This document shows positions 42,815 to 53,700 of a stretch of DNA of 64,000 nucleotides, in pieces. The notes under the pieces are model-generated. The model searched no databases, had not been told where the DNA came from, and worked only from the letters and a program-made list of their open reading frames with translations. Both the position numbers and the translations under genes were made by a program. Position 1 is the stretch's first letter, and each line of letters begins with the position of its first letter. The DNA is from Flavobacteriales bacterium (lineage in GTDB: Bacteria > Bacteroidota > Bacteroidia > Flavobacteriales_D > Crocinitomicaceae), in the NCBI GenBank assembly GCA_013373595.1, contig JABXHO010000044.1, forward strand, positions 19,948-83,947, given 5' to 3'.

Positions 42815-44710
42815 ATGAAAAATTTATTACTCTGTGGAAGTCTTCTTTTGGCAGGTAGCGCTTTCTCGCAAGTGCTGACAGAAGATTTCGAAGGTTTATC
42901 TGGTGGAGCTCTTCCAGCTGGATGGACTACCGCTTCAACGACACCAGGTAGTGGTGATTTTGTGACGGGTAACGCTGCTGCCGCTAACGCAGGTGGATAC
43001 TGGCCTGTTGCACCTGGCTCCAACTTTGCTATGGCAAATGATGACGTTTGTAACTGTGACATGTCGAATGTGACGCTTGTAACTCCCTCTATGGACTTTA
43101 CTGGTCTTTCAGGTGTTGTTGTTACGTATGATTTCGTTGATGATATGTCTTATGGACCATCGTTACCACACGAAGTAGAGGTGTCTACGGATGGGGGGGC
43201 AACATGGACAAACATTTACACGCACAATACAAACAATCAGGGAAATCTTGATTGGGCAAATCAATTAGTTCCTTTGGGGGCTGCAACGGATGGAGCTTCT
43301 AATGTTCAGGTTCGTTGGGTATACAACGATAATGGCACATGGGCTACTGGTCTAGCAATCGACAATGTTGTGGTTAAAGAGCCATTCCAAAATGATGCTG
43401 AATTAACTGCTGTTTCATTAGATCGTTTCGCTTTGGTCAATGCAAACTCTGTTCTTTCTGCTGAGGTATCGAACGTAGGAGGAAACGCAATCACTTCTTT
43501 GGAAATTGATTGGAATGATGGTACAAGCCATGTTCAAACAGTATCTGTAAACATCGCTCCTGGTGCTTCAGCTTCTGTTCCTCATCCAGATAACGTTACA
43601 TATGCTACAGCAATTGAGCAAAACATTAACGTAACAATTTCTGCTGTTAACGGTGGTGTTGATGGAGATCCTTCTAACAACGCTGGTTCTGCAATGTACA
43701 ATACATTGAGTCAACAAACGGATAAAGCAGTAGTTATTGAAGAGGGTACAGGAACATGGTGTGGATGGTGTCCACGTGGTGCTGTTGCAATGGATTACAT
43801 GGTTTCAACTTATCCAGTTGATTTCATTGGTATTGCTGTTCATAATGGTGACCCAATGACAGTAACTGAGTACGATAACGGTGCAGGAATCTCTGGTTTC
43901 CCAGGGTGTAACGTAGACCGTGCTTTGCTTGGTGAATCTGTATCTCAATCATTGTTCGAGGCTTTCTACAACGATCGTGTTGATATGGGAGTTCCTGCAA
44001 ATGTTGATGGAACTGTTTCTGGATCAGGATCAAACGTAACAATTGATGCATCTGCATCTTTCTACACTCCTATGTCAGGAGCTGATTACCGTTTGGCTGT
44101 TGTGATTTCTGAAAACGGAGTTACAGGAACTTCTTCTGGTTACAACCAAGCGAATTACTACTCAGGTGGTGGTTCAGGACCAATGGGAGGTTACGAAAAC
44201 TTGACAGATCCAGTACCAGCTGCTGATATGGTTTACGATCACGTTGGACGTGCATTGCTTGGAGGATACAACGGACAAGCTGGTTCGGTTCCTGCAACAA
44301 TTACAGACGGAACTGTAGCAAACTACCAGTTCTCATACACTGTTCCTTCATCTAGTAACAAAGCGAATATGCATGCTGTTGTATTGTTGCTTGACAACAA
44401 CACAGGTGAAATTGTAAACGCGAAAGAGCTTCCTCTTTCATTGGCTGATGTTGCTGATGTTGAAGCAATCAGCATGGAGGTATATCCAAACCCAGCAACT
44501 GACAACGTAACTGTTTCTTTTGAAGCTGCGGGAGATTACACAATTACAATCACTGATATGGCAGGAAGAGTTGTTTCTACAAACGCTTACTCTAACTTGT
44601 CTGGTGCTCAAAACATCGCAATTCCAGTTGCTGATTTGATGAGCGGAAACTACATCGTTAGCGTTGCTACCGAAGGAGCTTCTTACAACGAAGTGCTTGT
44701 GATCAAATAA
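42815..44710 (+). CDS. T9SS-secreted Omp28-like protein with CxxC thioredoxin-like motif
   Basis: A 631-residue secreted protein: signal (1-19), a cleaved-adhesin/jelly-roll-type domain (~22-190), a beta-sandwich (~195-300), an Omp28-type domain containing Cys316-G-W-Cys319 ('EEGTGTWCGWCPRG', ~308-322) with thioredoxin-like surroundings ('VDFIGIAVHNGDPM'), and a type A T9SS sorting domain starting 'VYPNPATDNVTV' (~555-631). Omp28 proteins are surface-exposed in Bacteroidota; redox activity is inferred from CxxC only. Codon use is strikingly biased (GCT, TCT, GTT, AAC) compared with neighbouring genes, and a strong promoter precedes it, both pointing to high expression. Confidence 0.85.
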   Translation: MKNLLLCGSLLLAGSAFSQVLTEDFEGLSGGALPAGWTTASTTPGSGDFVTGNAAAANAGGYWPVAPGSNFAMANDDVCNCDMSNVTLVTPSMDFTGLSGVVVTYDFVDDMSYGPSLPHEVEVSTDGGATWTNIYTHNTNNQGNLDWANQLVPLGAATDGASNVQVRWVYNDNGTWATGLAIDNVVVKEPFQNDAELTAVSLDRFALVNANSVLSAEVSNVGGNAITSLEIDWNDGTSHVQTVSVNIAPGASASVPHPDNVTYATAIEQNINVTISAVNGGVDGDPSNNAGSAMYNTLSQQTDKAVVIEEGTGTWCGWCPRGAVAMDYMVSTYPVDFIGIAVHNGDPMTVTEYDNGAGISGFPGCNVDRALLGESVSQSLFEAFYNDRVDMGVPANVDGTVSGSGSNVTIDASASFYTPMSGADYRLAVVISENGVTGTSSGYNQANYYSGGGSGPMGGYENLTDPVPAADMVYDHVGRALLGGYNGQAGSVPATITDGTVANYQFSYTVPSSSNKANMHAVVLLLDNNTGEIVNAKELPLSLADVADVEAISMEVYPNPATDNVTVSFEAAGDYTITITDMAGRVVSTNAYSNLSGAQNIAIPVADLMSGNYIVSVATEGASYNEVLVIK

Positions 44711-44762
44711 GTAATTCAAATTTGAACTCGCTTTGAAATGAAGTGAGCCATCAATTTAAATG

Positions 44763-44801
44763 CCGCCTGTTCCGACTCTTCGGGGCAGGCGGTTCTTTTT
44801 T
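44763..44801 (+). terminator. Rho-independent terminator after the Omp28-like gene
   Basis: A 13-bp stem with G-T pairs (CCGCCTGTTCCGA at 44763-44775 with TCGGGGCAGGCGG at 44780-44792), 4-nt loop, then TTCTTTTTT. It begins 53 bp after the stop. Confidence 0.85.
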
Positions 44802-44879
44802 GCGAAGCACTATCACTGACTCGAACAGCCTGAACCAAAATGAAATCAGGTAATTCCGCCCTTTCCCAAAGCATTTTCG

Positions 44880-44887
44880 TATCTTTG
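44880..44887 (+). promoter_or_regulatory. Predicted -7 element of maeB-ruvA
   Basis: TATCTTTG matches TAnnTTTG, 22 bp before the maeB ATG. Confidence 0.45.
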
Positions 44888-44909
44888 GCAGCTTGAAAAG
44901 CGACCAACT

Positions 44910-47174
44910 ATGGCGAAAATTAGAAAACAAGACGCACTGGACTACCACTCAATGGGGAAACCAGGTAAAATCGAAGTAATCCCAACAAAACCCTATGCCA
45001 CGCAACGTGACTTGTCACTGGCTTATTCACCAGGTGTAGCGGAACCTTGTCTCAAGATTGCTGAGAATAAAAACGATGCGTATAAGTATACAAGTAAAGG
45101 AAACTTGGTAGCAGTAATCTCCAACGGAACAGCCGTTCTAGGTTTGGGAGATATTGGACCTGAAGCTTCTAAACCAGTAATGGAAGGAAAGGGGCTTTTG
45201 TTCAAGATTTTTGCGGATATCGACGTGTTTGACATCGAGGTAGATGCAACCGATCCTGAGAGATTCATTCAGACAGTAAAAGCAATTGCGCCAACATTTG
45301 GTGGAATTAACCTGGAAGATATTAAAGCGCCCGAGGCATTTGAAATCGAGGAGCGCCTAAAAGCAGAATTGGATATTCCGATTATGCACGATGATCAGCA
45401 CGGAACAGCGATTATTTCATCGGCAGCCTTGTTGAATGCTTTAGAATTAGCAAAAAAGAAGATCGAAAAGGTGAAAATTGTTGTTTCTGGAGCAGGGGCT
45501 TCTGCACTTTCTTGTGCAAAGCTTTACCATGCACTGGGAGCGAAGTTGGAAAACATCTATATGTTCGATTCCAAAGGATTAATCCATAACGGAAGAACAG
45601 ATCTCGACAAAAACAAATCACTTTTTGCGAAGCATAAGAAAGATGTTGCCTTCAAAGATGCGTTCAAGCGAGCGGATGTTTTTCTTGGACTTTCGAGAGG
45701 AGGATTAGTAAGCAAAGAAATGATCAAGGCGATGTCCAAAGATCCAATTGTATTTGCTTTAGCGAACCCAGAGCCAGAAATTTCTTACAAAGATGCTACA
45801 TCTGTCCGAAAAGATATCATTATGGCAACAGGACGTTCCGATCATCCTAATCAGGTGAACAACGTTCTCGGTTTCCCTTTCATTTTTAGAGGAGCACTCG
45901 ATGTACGTGCAACAACAATTAACGAAGAAATGAAACTCGCTGCCGTAAAGGCAATTGCATCCCTGGCAAAGGAAACAATTCCAGAAGAGGTGATTGAAGC
46001 TTACGGGGAGAAAAACATTTCCTTCGGACGCGAGCAAATCATTCCAAAACCAATCGATACACGTTTGATCTATTACGTTGCACCAGCAGTAGCCAAAGCA
46101 GCAATGGATTCAGGTGTAGCACGTGAACCAATCGAAGATTGGGAAGCGTACGAAATGGAATTGAAAAACCGTTTGGGACTCGATAACAAGCTGATTCGTA
46201 CAATTACCGAAAAAGCGCAACGATCGCCGAAACGTGTTGTATATGCAGAAGCGGATAACATCAAGATTTTGAAAGCTGCGCAAACAGCTTGGGAAGAAGG
46301 TGTGGCCTACCCAATTTTGTTGGGAAGAAAAGATGCAATCGAAGGATTGATCGAAGAATACATGATGGAATTCCCAGAAGTGGAAATCATCGATCCAAAG
46401 TCGGATGACGAGATCGAACGCAGACGCGAATACGGTCAAAAGTTCTTCGAAAGACGCATGCGAAAAGGTGTGACGGAATACGAAGCTTTCCAAATCATGC
46501 GCGAGCGTAACCACTTTGGCGCCATGATGGTGAAATTGGGTGATGCTGATGCGATGATTTCAGGTATTACACGTAACTACAGAGATGTCGTTCGACCTGT
46601 TATTCAGGCGATCGGATTGCAAAAAGACATGAACGTAGTCGCAGGAATGTACATTCTTGACACCAAACGAGGACCACTCTTCTTGGCAGATACTACGCTT
46701 AACGTGAATCCTTCAGCAGAAGACATTGCCGAAATCACAGCCAATGTAGCCAAGACCATCCGTAAGTTTAAGGTGACACCACGAATTGCGTTATTGAGCT
46801 ATTCAAACTTCGGGTCAGGAACGGGTGAAGACGCAACAAAAATGGCGCAAGCAGTGGAAATCATCCACAGAGAAAATCCAAATTTGATTGTAGATGGAGA
46901 AGTGCAAGCAAACTTCGCCTTAAACAATGATTTGATGAATGAAAAATTCTCTTTTTCAACGCTGTCAAACAAGAAGGTAAACACTTTGATTTTCCCGAAC
47001 CTCGCATCAGGAAACATTGCCTACAAATTGATGCAGGAAATGAATGACGATGATTCAATTGGTCCTGTTTTGGTCGGATTGAGAAAGTCGATTCACGTCC
47101 TTCAAATGGGAGCTTCTGTTCGAGAAATAATTAACATGGTAAAAGTGGCGGTTGTAGACGCTCAAAATAAATAA
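44910..47174 (+). CDS. maeB: NADP-dependent malic enzyme with phosphotransacetylase-like C-terminal domain
   Basis: Decarboxylates malate to pyruvate, giving NADPH; 754 residues, the MaeB length. Malic enzyme part (~1-430): 'SPGVAEPC', 'NGTAVLGLGDIGPEASKPVMEGK', 'DDQHGTAIISSAAL' and the dinucleotide fold 'KIVVSGAGASALSCAKLY'. C-terminal part (~430-750) is a phosphate-acetyltransferase-like domain, which is regulatory in known MaeB enzymes. It is the first gene of the maeB-ruvA-sprA run (2-bp gap to ruvA). Confidence 0.95.
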   Translation: MAKIRKQDALDYHSMGKPGKIEVIPTKPYATQRDLSLAYSPGVAEPCLKIAENKNDAYKYTSKGNLVAVISNGTAVLGLGDIGPEASKPVMEGKGLLFKIFADIDVFDIEVDATDPERFIQTVKAIAPTFGGINLEDIKAPEAFEIEERLKAELDIPIMHDDQHGTAIISSAALLNALELAKKKIEKVKIVVSGAGASALSCAKLYHALGAKLENIYMFDSKGLIHNGRTDLDKNKSLFAKHKKDVAFKDAFKRADVFLGLSRGGLVSKEMIKAMSKDPIVFALANPEPEISYKDATSVRKDIIMATGRSDHPNQVNNVLGFPFIFRGALDVRATTINEEMKLAAVKAIASLAKETIPEEVIEAYGEKNISFGREQIIPKPIDTRLIYYVAPAVAKAAMDSGVAREPIEDWEAYEMELKNRLGLDNKLIRTITEKAQRSPKRVVYAEADNIKILKAAQTAWEEGVAYPILLGRKDAIEGLIEEYMMEFPEVEIIDPKSDDEIERRREYGQKFFERRMRKGVTEYEAFQIMRERNHFGAMMVKLGDADAMISGITRNYRDVVRPVIQAIGLQKDMNVVAGMYILDTKRGPLFLADTTLNVNPSAEDIAEITANVAKTIRKFKVTPRIALLSYSNFGSGTGEDATKMAQAVEIIHRENPNLIVDGEVQANFALNNDLMNEKFSFSTLSNKKVNTLIFPNLASGNIAYKLMQEMNDDDSIGPVLVGLRKSIHVLQMGASVREIINMVKVAVVDAQNK

Positions 47175-47176
47175 GT

Positions 47177-47752
47177 ATGATTGCTCAATTGAATGGTCGA
47201 CTTGTCGAGAAAACGCCTACGGAAGTGGTTATCGACTGTGCAGGTGTTGGTTACGAAGTAAAAATCTCATTGAATACCTTTTCCACAATTGGAAGTGACG
47301 AAAACATTAAACTTTTCACCAAGTTAGTTGTACGTGAGGATGCTCAAATTCTTTACGGATTCGCTGACAAAACAGAACGTGAAATGTTTAATCACTTGGT
47401 TTCAGTTTCGGGAATAGGCCCCAATACGGCAATGATCATGCTCTCTTCGCTGGTTCCAGAGGAAATTGCAGGAGCTATCCAAAATGAAGATGCACGAACC
47501 ATTCAGAGTATCAAAGGAATTGGTGCAAAAACAGCGCAACGCGTCATCATTGACTTGAAGGATAAAATGTTAAAAATGACCTTTTCGTCTGAAAATATGT
47601 TCAATGCAAACAATACAAGCCGATTTGATGCGTTAACAGCATTGATTTCCTTAGGTTTCGACAAAAAATCTGCGGAAAAAGCAATTGATAAAATAGCAAC
47701 TGGTGATGAATCAGTTGAAGAGTTAATTAAAGGGGCATTGAAAATCCTTTAG
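47177..47752 (+). CDS. ruvA: Holliday junction branch migration protein RuvA
   Basis: A 191-residue RuvA that binds the Holliday junction as a tetramer and loads RuvB. N-terminal OB fold ('MIAQLNGRLVEKTPTEVVIDCAGVGYEV' region, ~1-62), two helix-hairpin-helix motifs ('VSGIGPNTAMIMLS', ~75-88, and 'IKGIGAKTAQRVIIDLKDK', ~112-130), and the C-terminal UBA-like domain III. It follows maeB by 2 bp and precedes sprA by 34 bp; this order is frequent in Bacteroidota. Confidence 0.95.
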   Translation: MIAQLNGRLVEKTPTEVVIDCAGVGYEVKISLNTFSTIGSDENIKLFTKLVVREDAQILYGFADKTEREMFNHLVSVSGIGPNTAMIMLSSLVPEEIAGAIQNEDARTIQSIKGIGAKTAQRVIIDLKDKMLKMTFSSENMFNANNTSRFDALTALISLGFDKKSAEKAIDKIATGDESVEELIKGALKIL

Positions 47753-47786
47753 TTTGTAGAAAATTTTGAATACGAGATTACTAACT

Positions 47787-50700
47787 ATGAAGTACGTTGG
47801 ACTACTACTGTTGTTTTGCTTGACTTTCGGGTCGGTTTGGGCGCAAAATGATCCGGATACGAATCTGATCTGGCCGCTGAACCCCACTTATGATCCAACA
47901 CAAACAAGTGAGCAAAGTTTCGACTTGGGAGACCCAAACTCTGTTGAGCGAACCATCGTTTACGATCCAGTTACTGGAAAATATATCTTCAAAGAAGTAA
48001 TTGGCGAATCAGGACTGAATTATCGAAACCCTTCGATGATGACGCTCGAAGAATACATCGAGTACGAACGTCAAAAAGCACTTGCAGATAACTGGAAAGA
48101 GAAAATTGACGAGCAAACAGCCGAAAATCAACCTTTTGAATTCCCAATTAAGGTAGGAAACAAAGTGTTTGAGAACTTCTTCGGATCGGATCAAATTACG
48201 ATCAGAACAACAGGAAGTGTGGAAATTTCTCTTGGTGTAAACTCTTCCCGATACGACAACCCGATTCTTCCAGTACGCCAGCGTAGAATTACACGTTTCG
48301 ACTTCCAACAGCAAATTAACTTGAACCTTGTTGGTCAAATCGGAACCCGTGTAAAACTTGGAACAAGCTACAATACGCAAGCCGCATTTGATTTCGATAA
48401 TATCTCAACGCTTGAGTATACAGGAGATGAGGATCAAATTATTCAGAAAATCCAACTCGGTAATGTTGCGTTTCAACCACCAACTTCGTTGATTCAGGGT
48501 TCGCAAACCTTGTTTGGAGCGTACGGACAATTGAAATTTGGTAATACAACGGTCGACTTGATTGGAGCCTCTTCTCGTGGACAAAAGAAAGAAATCAATA
48601 TTCAGGGTGGAGCTCAGGCACAACAGTTTGAAGTAACGGCTGACAATTACGAAACCAACCGTCACTACTTCCTCAACATGTATCACCACGATCATTATGA
48701 TGAGGGAATGTCAACGCTTCCAATTCCTAACACAACGATTAACTTGACGCGAATCGAGGTGTGGGTAATGAACCGAACGAATGAAACAGAAAATACGCGA
48801 AACATCATCGCTTTTGCGGATTTGGGTGAAGCGAAACAAGAAAACTGTCAGGGAGATCCAGGTGGATATTCTGCTTCTGAGCTCCCAGATAACAATGCCA
48901 ACGATTTGTATGACTGGGCAGCGAATCAACCATTGGTTCGTGGCTTCAACAATTCGGTACAAGCGCTAGGATCGCAATTCGCCGCTCCAGGACCTTTCCA
49001 GCAAGCCGTTCACTACGAAAAGGTAGAAAACGCAAGAAAATTGAACGACAGTGAGTTCTCGTACAGTGCTCAACTTGGATTCGTTTCTTTGAACATGCCA
49101 CTCAACAATGATGAAGTATTGGCGGTAGCATACGAGTACACGTACAGAGGTGAAACGTATCAAGTGGGTGAATTTTCAACAGATGGAATTTCTGGACAAG
49201 AAGCCTTGATGGTGAAGCTGTTGAAACCAACCATCACTAACCCAAAGAATGCTGTGTGGGACTTGATGATGAAAAACGTTTATTCAATTGGAGCTTACCA
49301 AGTAGATCAAGAAGGTTTCCGCTTGAATATCTTGTACAACAACCCATTGACATCGGTAAATGTTCCATTCTTACCAGTATCAGACCTAGTAGGAGGAAAT
49401 CCTCCGTTCCAATCCAATTTAGATGATAAGCAGCTCGTTACGGTTCTTGAAATGGACAGATTGAACCAGAACAATCAGCTTTTCTCAGATGGGGTGTTCG
49501 ATTTCGTTCCGATTGATTTTAATGGAAACAGAGCAGAGTCAGCAGGTACGATCAATCGCAGAAACGGTCGAATCTACTTTTCTACTGTCGAACCGTTTGG
49601 TAAAACATTAGCGGATAAATTATTGGGAGATGGTGTGCCATCAACGATCGTTGATCAATATGCATACACAGAGCTGTATGATTCTACCAAAACGGCAGCA
49701 CAACAGATTCCAGCGAAGAATCGCTTCAGTTTCTTTGGAGAATATAAGTCATCCATTTCTTCAGACATTCCATTGAATGCACTGAATGTTCCAGAAGGAG
49801 CAGTTACCGTTACGGCAGGAGGAATTCTGTTAACCGAAGGTCAAGATTACACGGTCGACTACAACCTTGGACGTGTAAAGATTTTAAATGAGGCTTACTT
49901 GAGCTCGAATACGCCAATCAAAATTTCGATTGAAAGTAATTCTGTATTCGGTTTCCAGTCCAAATCCTTACTGGGATCGAGGGTGGCTCACCGATTTAGT
50001 GATAAATTAAATGTGGGTGCCACATGGATGCGCATGATGGAACGTCCTGTTACGCAAAAAGTGGACATCGGAAGTGAACCCTACAAGAACAATATCATTG
50101 GATTCGATCTTCAATACCGAACAGATGTTCCATTATTGACAAAACTCGTTGACCTCCTTCCTGTTATTTCAACAAAAGAGCGCTCTACGTTCTCATTTAA
50201 AGGAGAATTTGCCCACTTAATTCCTGGTTCGCCTCGTGCCATCAACAAAGAGGGAACGTCGTATATCGATGATTTTGAAGGGGCACAAAGTGCGATTGAC
50301 TTACGTTCAGCAACAGCTTGGCATTTGGCATCAGTTCCAAAAGGTCAACCAGACTTATTCCCTGAAGCGAACAACCTAGATTTATCTGCTGGTTTTAAGC
50401 GTGGACGATCTTCATGGTACGTTGTAGACCCTCTATTTGCTCAAGGAACGAATATCACTCCGCAACACATCAAGGACGATCCGACACTTATCAGCGATAG
50501 CCGTGTACGTTTGGTAAGTCAAACAGAAATTTGGCCGAACCAGCAACTCGCACTCGGAACAATTGGAAACATTCCGATTTTGGATTTAGCGTACTATCCG
50601 AAAGAGCGCGGAATGTACAACTATGATACAACTTCGGTTGATCAAGATGGATTGTTTACTGATCCACAGAACCGTTGGGCTGGAATCATGCGTGCGTTAA

Positions 50701-53700
50701 CCACGAACGATTTCGAGCTAACGAACATCGAATACATTCAGTTCTGGATGCTTGATCCTTTCAATGAGGACGCAGAGGCAGTAGACCCAACTTCGAATCA
50801 TTCAGGTGGAGATATGTACTTCAACCTTGGAAATATTTCGGAAGATGTATTGCCAGATTCGCGACGTAGCTTCGAAAATGGATTGCCTCCTTTTGATAAT
50901 TCTTCGCAAGATAATGTGGATGAAACGACATGGGCGCGTATCTCAACTTTACAGCAAACAGTGAACGCCTTCGATAATGATCCTGCGGCACGTGTAAACC
51001 AAGATGTTGGATACGACGGATGGAGCAATGCTGAGGAGCGATTGTTCTACTCGAGTTACGTTAACTGGGTGCAAAACTCAACTACATTATCGGCAGCAGC
51101 AAAAGCACGCATGCTAGCCGATCCTTCGAGCGACGATTACCGTTACTACCGCGACGATGTATACGACCAATTGGAGGCAAACATCCTTGAACGATACAAG
51201 AAATTCCGAGGATTGGAAGGGAACTCTCCAACCATCGAGATGTCTGATACAATGAACGCGGAAGGATATCCTACGCAAGCAACGAACCAGCCAGACATGG
51301 AGGAGTTCAACAACAACAACACGTTGGATGAAACGGAAAGTTATTTCCAATACCGTGTGAGCTTGCGTCCGAATGATTTACAAGAAGGACAGAATTACAT
51401 CACCAATATTCAAACGGTTAAGAACGGAACAAAAACGGAGCGTTGGTTGCAATTTAAAGTGCCGATTCGTGACTTCGAGAAGCGTGTGAATGGGATTCAG
51501 GATTTCAGAACAATTCGTTTCATGCGTATCTTCCTGAAAGATTTCAACGAAGAAGTAGTGGTTCGTTTTGCCCGATTGGAATTCATTCGTGGGGAATGGA
51601 GACAGTATCTGGAAACTTTGGTTGAACCAGGTGAAGGAGTAACCACAGATCCAAACCTTACAACGTTCAATATTGGAGCGGTAAACGTAGAAGAAAACGA
51701 TCAGCGCGAACCAATCAAGTACGAAATTCCACCAGGGATTTCACGTGAAATTGATCCATCGCAAACGTTCCAACGTCAGTTGAACGAGCAATCGTTGACA
51801 CTTGAAGTATGTAACTTACAGGATGGAGATGCCAGAGCGGCGTACAAAAATGTTCAGTTCGATGTTCGAACATACAAGAAATTGAAAATGTTCGCTCACG
51901 CGGAACGAGTAAAAGATCAATCAGCCTTAAATGACGATGATTTGACACTTTTCGTGAGAATGGGAACAGATTTCGTAGACAACTACTACGAATACGAAAT
52001 GCCGTTAAAATTGACGGACTTCGGAGCAAAGCTTCCAGAAGATATCTGGCCAGAAGAGAACAATGTTGAAATTACCTTCCAAGATTTCTTAAACTTGAAG
52101 AAGTCGCGAAATGAAGCGGGTATTTCAAACTTGATAGAATATACAACGATTGATCCTGCGAACTCAACACGCGTCCTTAAAGTAAAAGGTAGTCCAAACT
52201 TGCAGGGAATGAAAACGATCATGATCGGTATTCGTAACCCACATATCAACAAGGATACACCTTGGCAAGACGACGGTTTGGCGAAGTGTGTGAATGCATG
52301 GATCAATGAATTGCGCTTAACAGACTTTGTGAGCGAGGGAGGTTCTGCTGCAACAGCGCAAATGCAAGTTCAATTTGCTGATTTTGCCAACCTGAACATG
52401 TCTGCAAACTATTCTGGAATCAACTGGGGATCGGTAGACAGCCGCGTACAAGAAAGACAGCGTAATCAGCAGATGAATTTCGACATGAATACGACAGTAC
52501 AACTCGGACAGTTCTTCGGGAAGAAAGCACGTGTTCAATTGCCACTCTTCTACAGCTACTCCATAGGAGTGGTGAACCCAGAATTTGACCCATTCAACCC
52601 AGATATTCGATTGAGCGATTATGACGACGCCAACTTGAGAAGGGAACGGGCAAAACTTGGACAAGACTATACAGAACGTAGAGCCTATAACTTTACCAAT
52701 GTGCGGAAAGAATTGAAAGCCGGAGCAGACAATCATTTCTGGAGAATTTCCAACTGGGCACTTAGTTATGCGTATTCAGAAGATTTACATAGAGACTTCA
52801 ATACCAATTACGATCGTACAAAACGATGGACGTCGAGCCTAAACTATAATTACTCGTTTAAGGCGAAGCCAATCATGCCGTTCAAAAAGGTGAAGTTCAT
52901 GCAGAAATCGAAGTGGTGGGCAATTGTTCGCGACATGAATTTCTACCTCACACCAAAGAACGTTTCCTTCGGAACAGATGTGATGCGTAATTACAACGAA
53001 CGTCAGGTACGCAACAACTTGATTCCAGCTGGTTCAGATCCAGACGACTTCCGAATTGCACCCGTTTACCTCAAGCAATTTAACTGGAATCGTACTTATG
53101 CCTTGGCATACGACATCACCAAAAAACTGAAATTTACGTTCGATGCAAACAGCCGTTCCATGTTCGAAGAAGGAGACGGGGCTGTTGAACAAAGTTCATT
53201 CAGAGACACAATTGGTTCGCAGTTGATGACATTCGGTCGAGCAATGGATTACTCACACAACTTTACTTTCAAGTATACGCTTCCATTGAACCAATTCCCA
53301 GCAACGGACTGGATCAGTGCAAATGCTACATGGAAAGGATCGTACAACTGGCAACGTGGACCGTTGGCTCAACCTGATTTCGGAAACGTAATTCAAAACA
53401 GTCGTGATATTAATATGACGGCACAATTGAATTTCACATCGCTTTACAACAAAGTGAAGTTCTTCAAAAAAGTAAATAACGACGGAAGAAATCCACGTGG
53501 ACGTGCTTCTGCTCGTGATCGAAATGGAGACAGAAGAGGTGGGTCGAAGAAGAAACCAGAAGCGGAGGAAGAAGAGGATCCAAACTTGACAGAGAAGCAA
53601 AAGGAACGTAAGAAGCGTCGTGAGGAACGTAAGAAGTTGAGAGAAGAACGTGAAAAAGCTCGTGGTGGAAAAGTTCACCCAGTAGCTGGATTCCTTGCTC

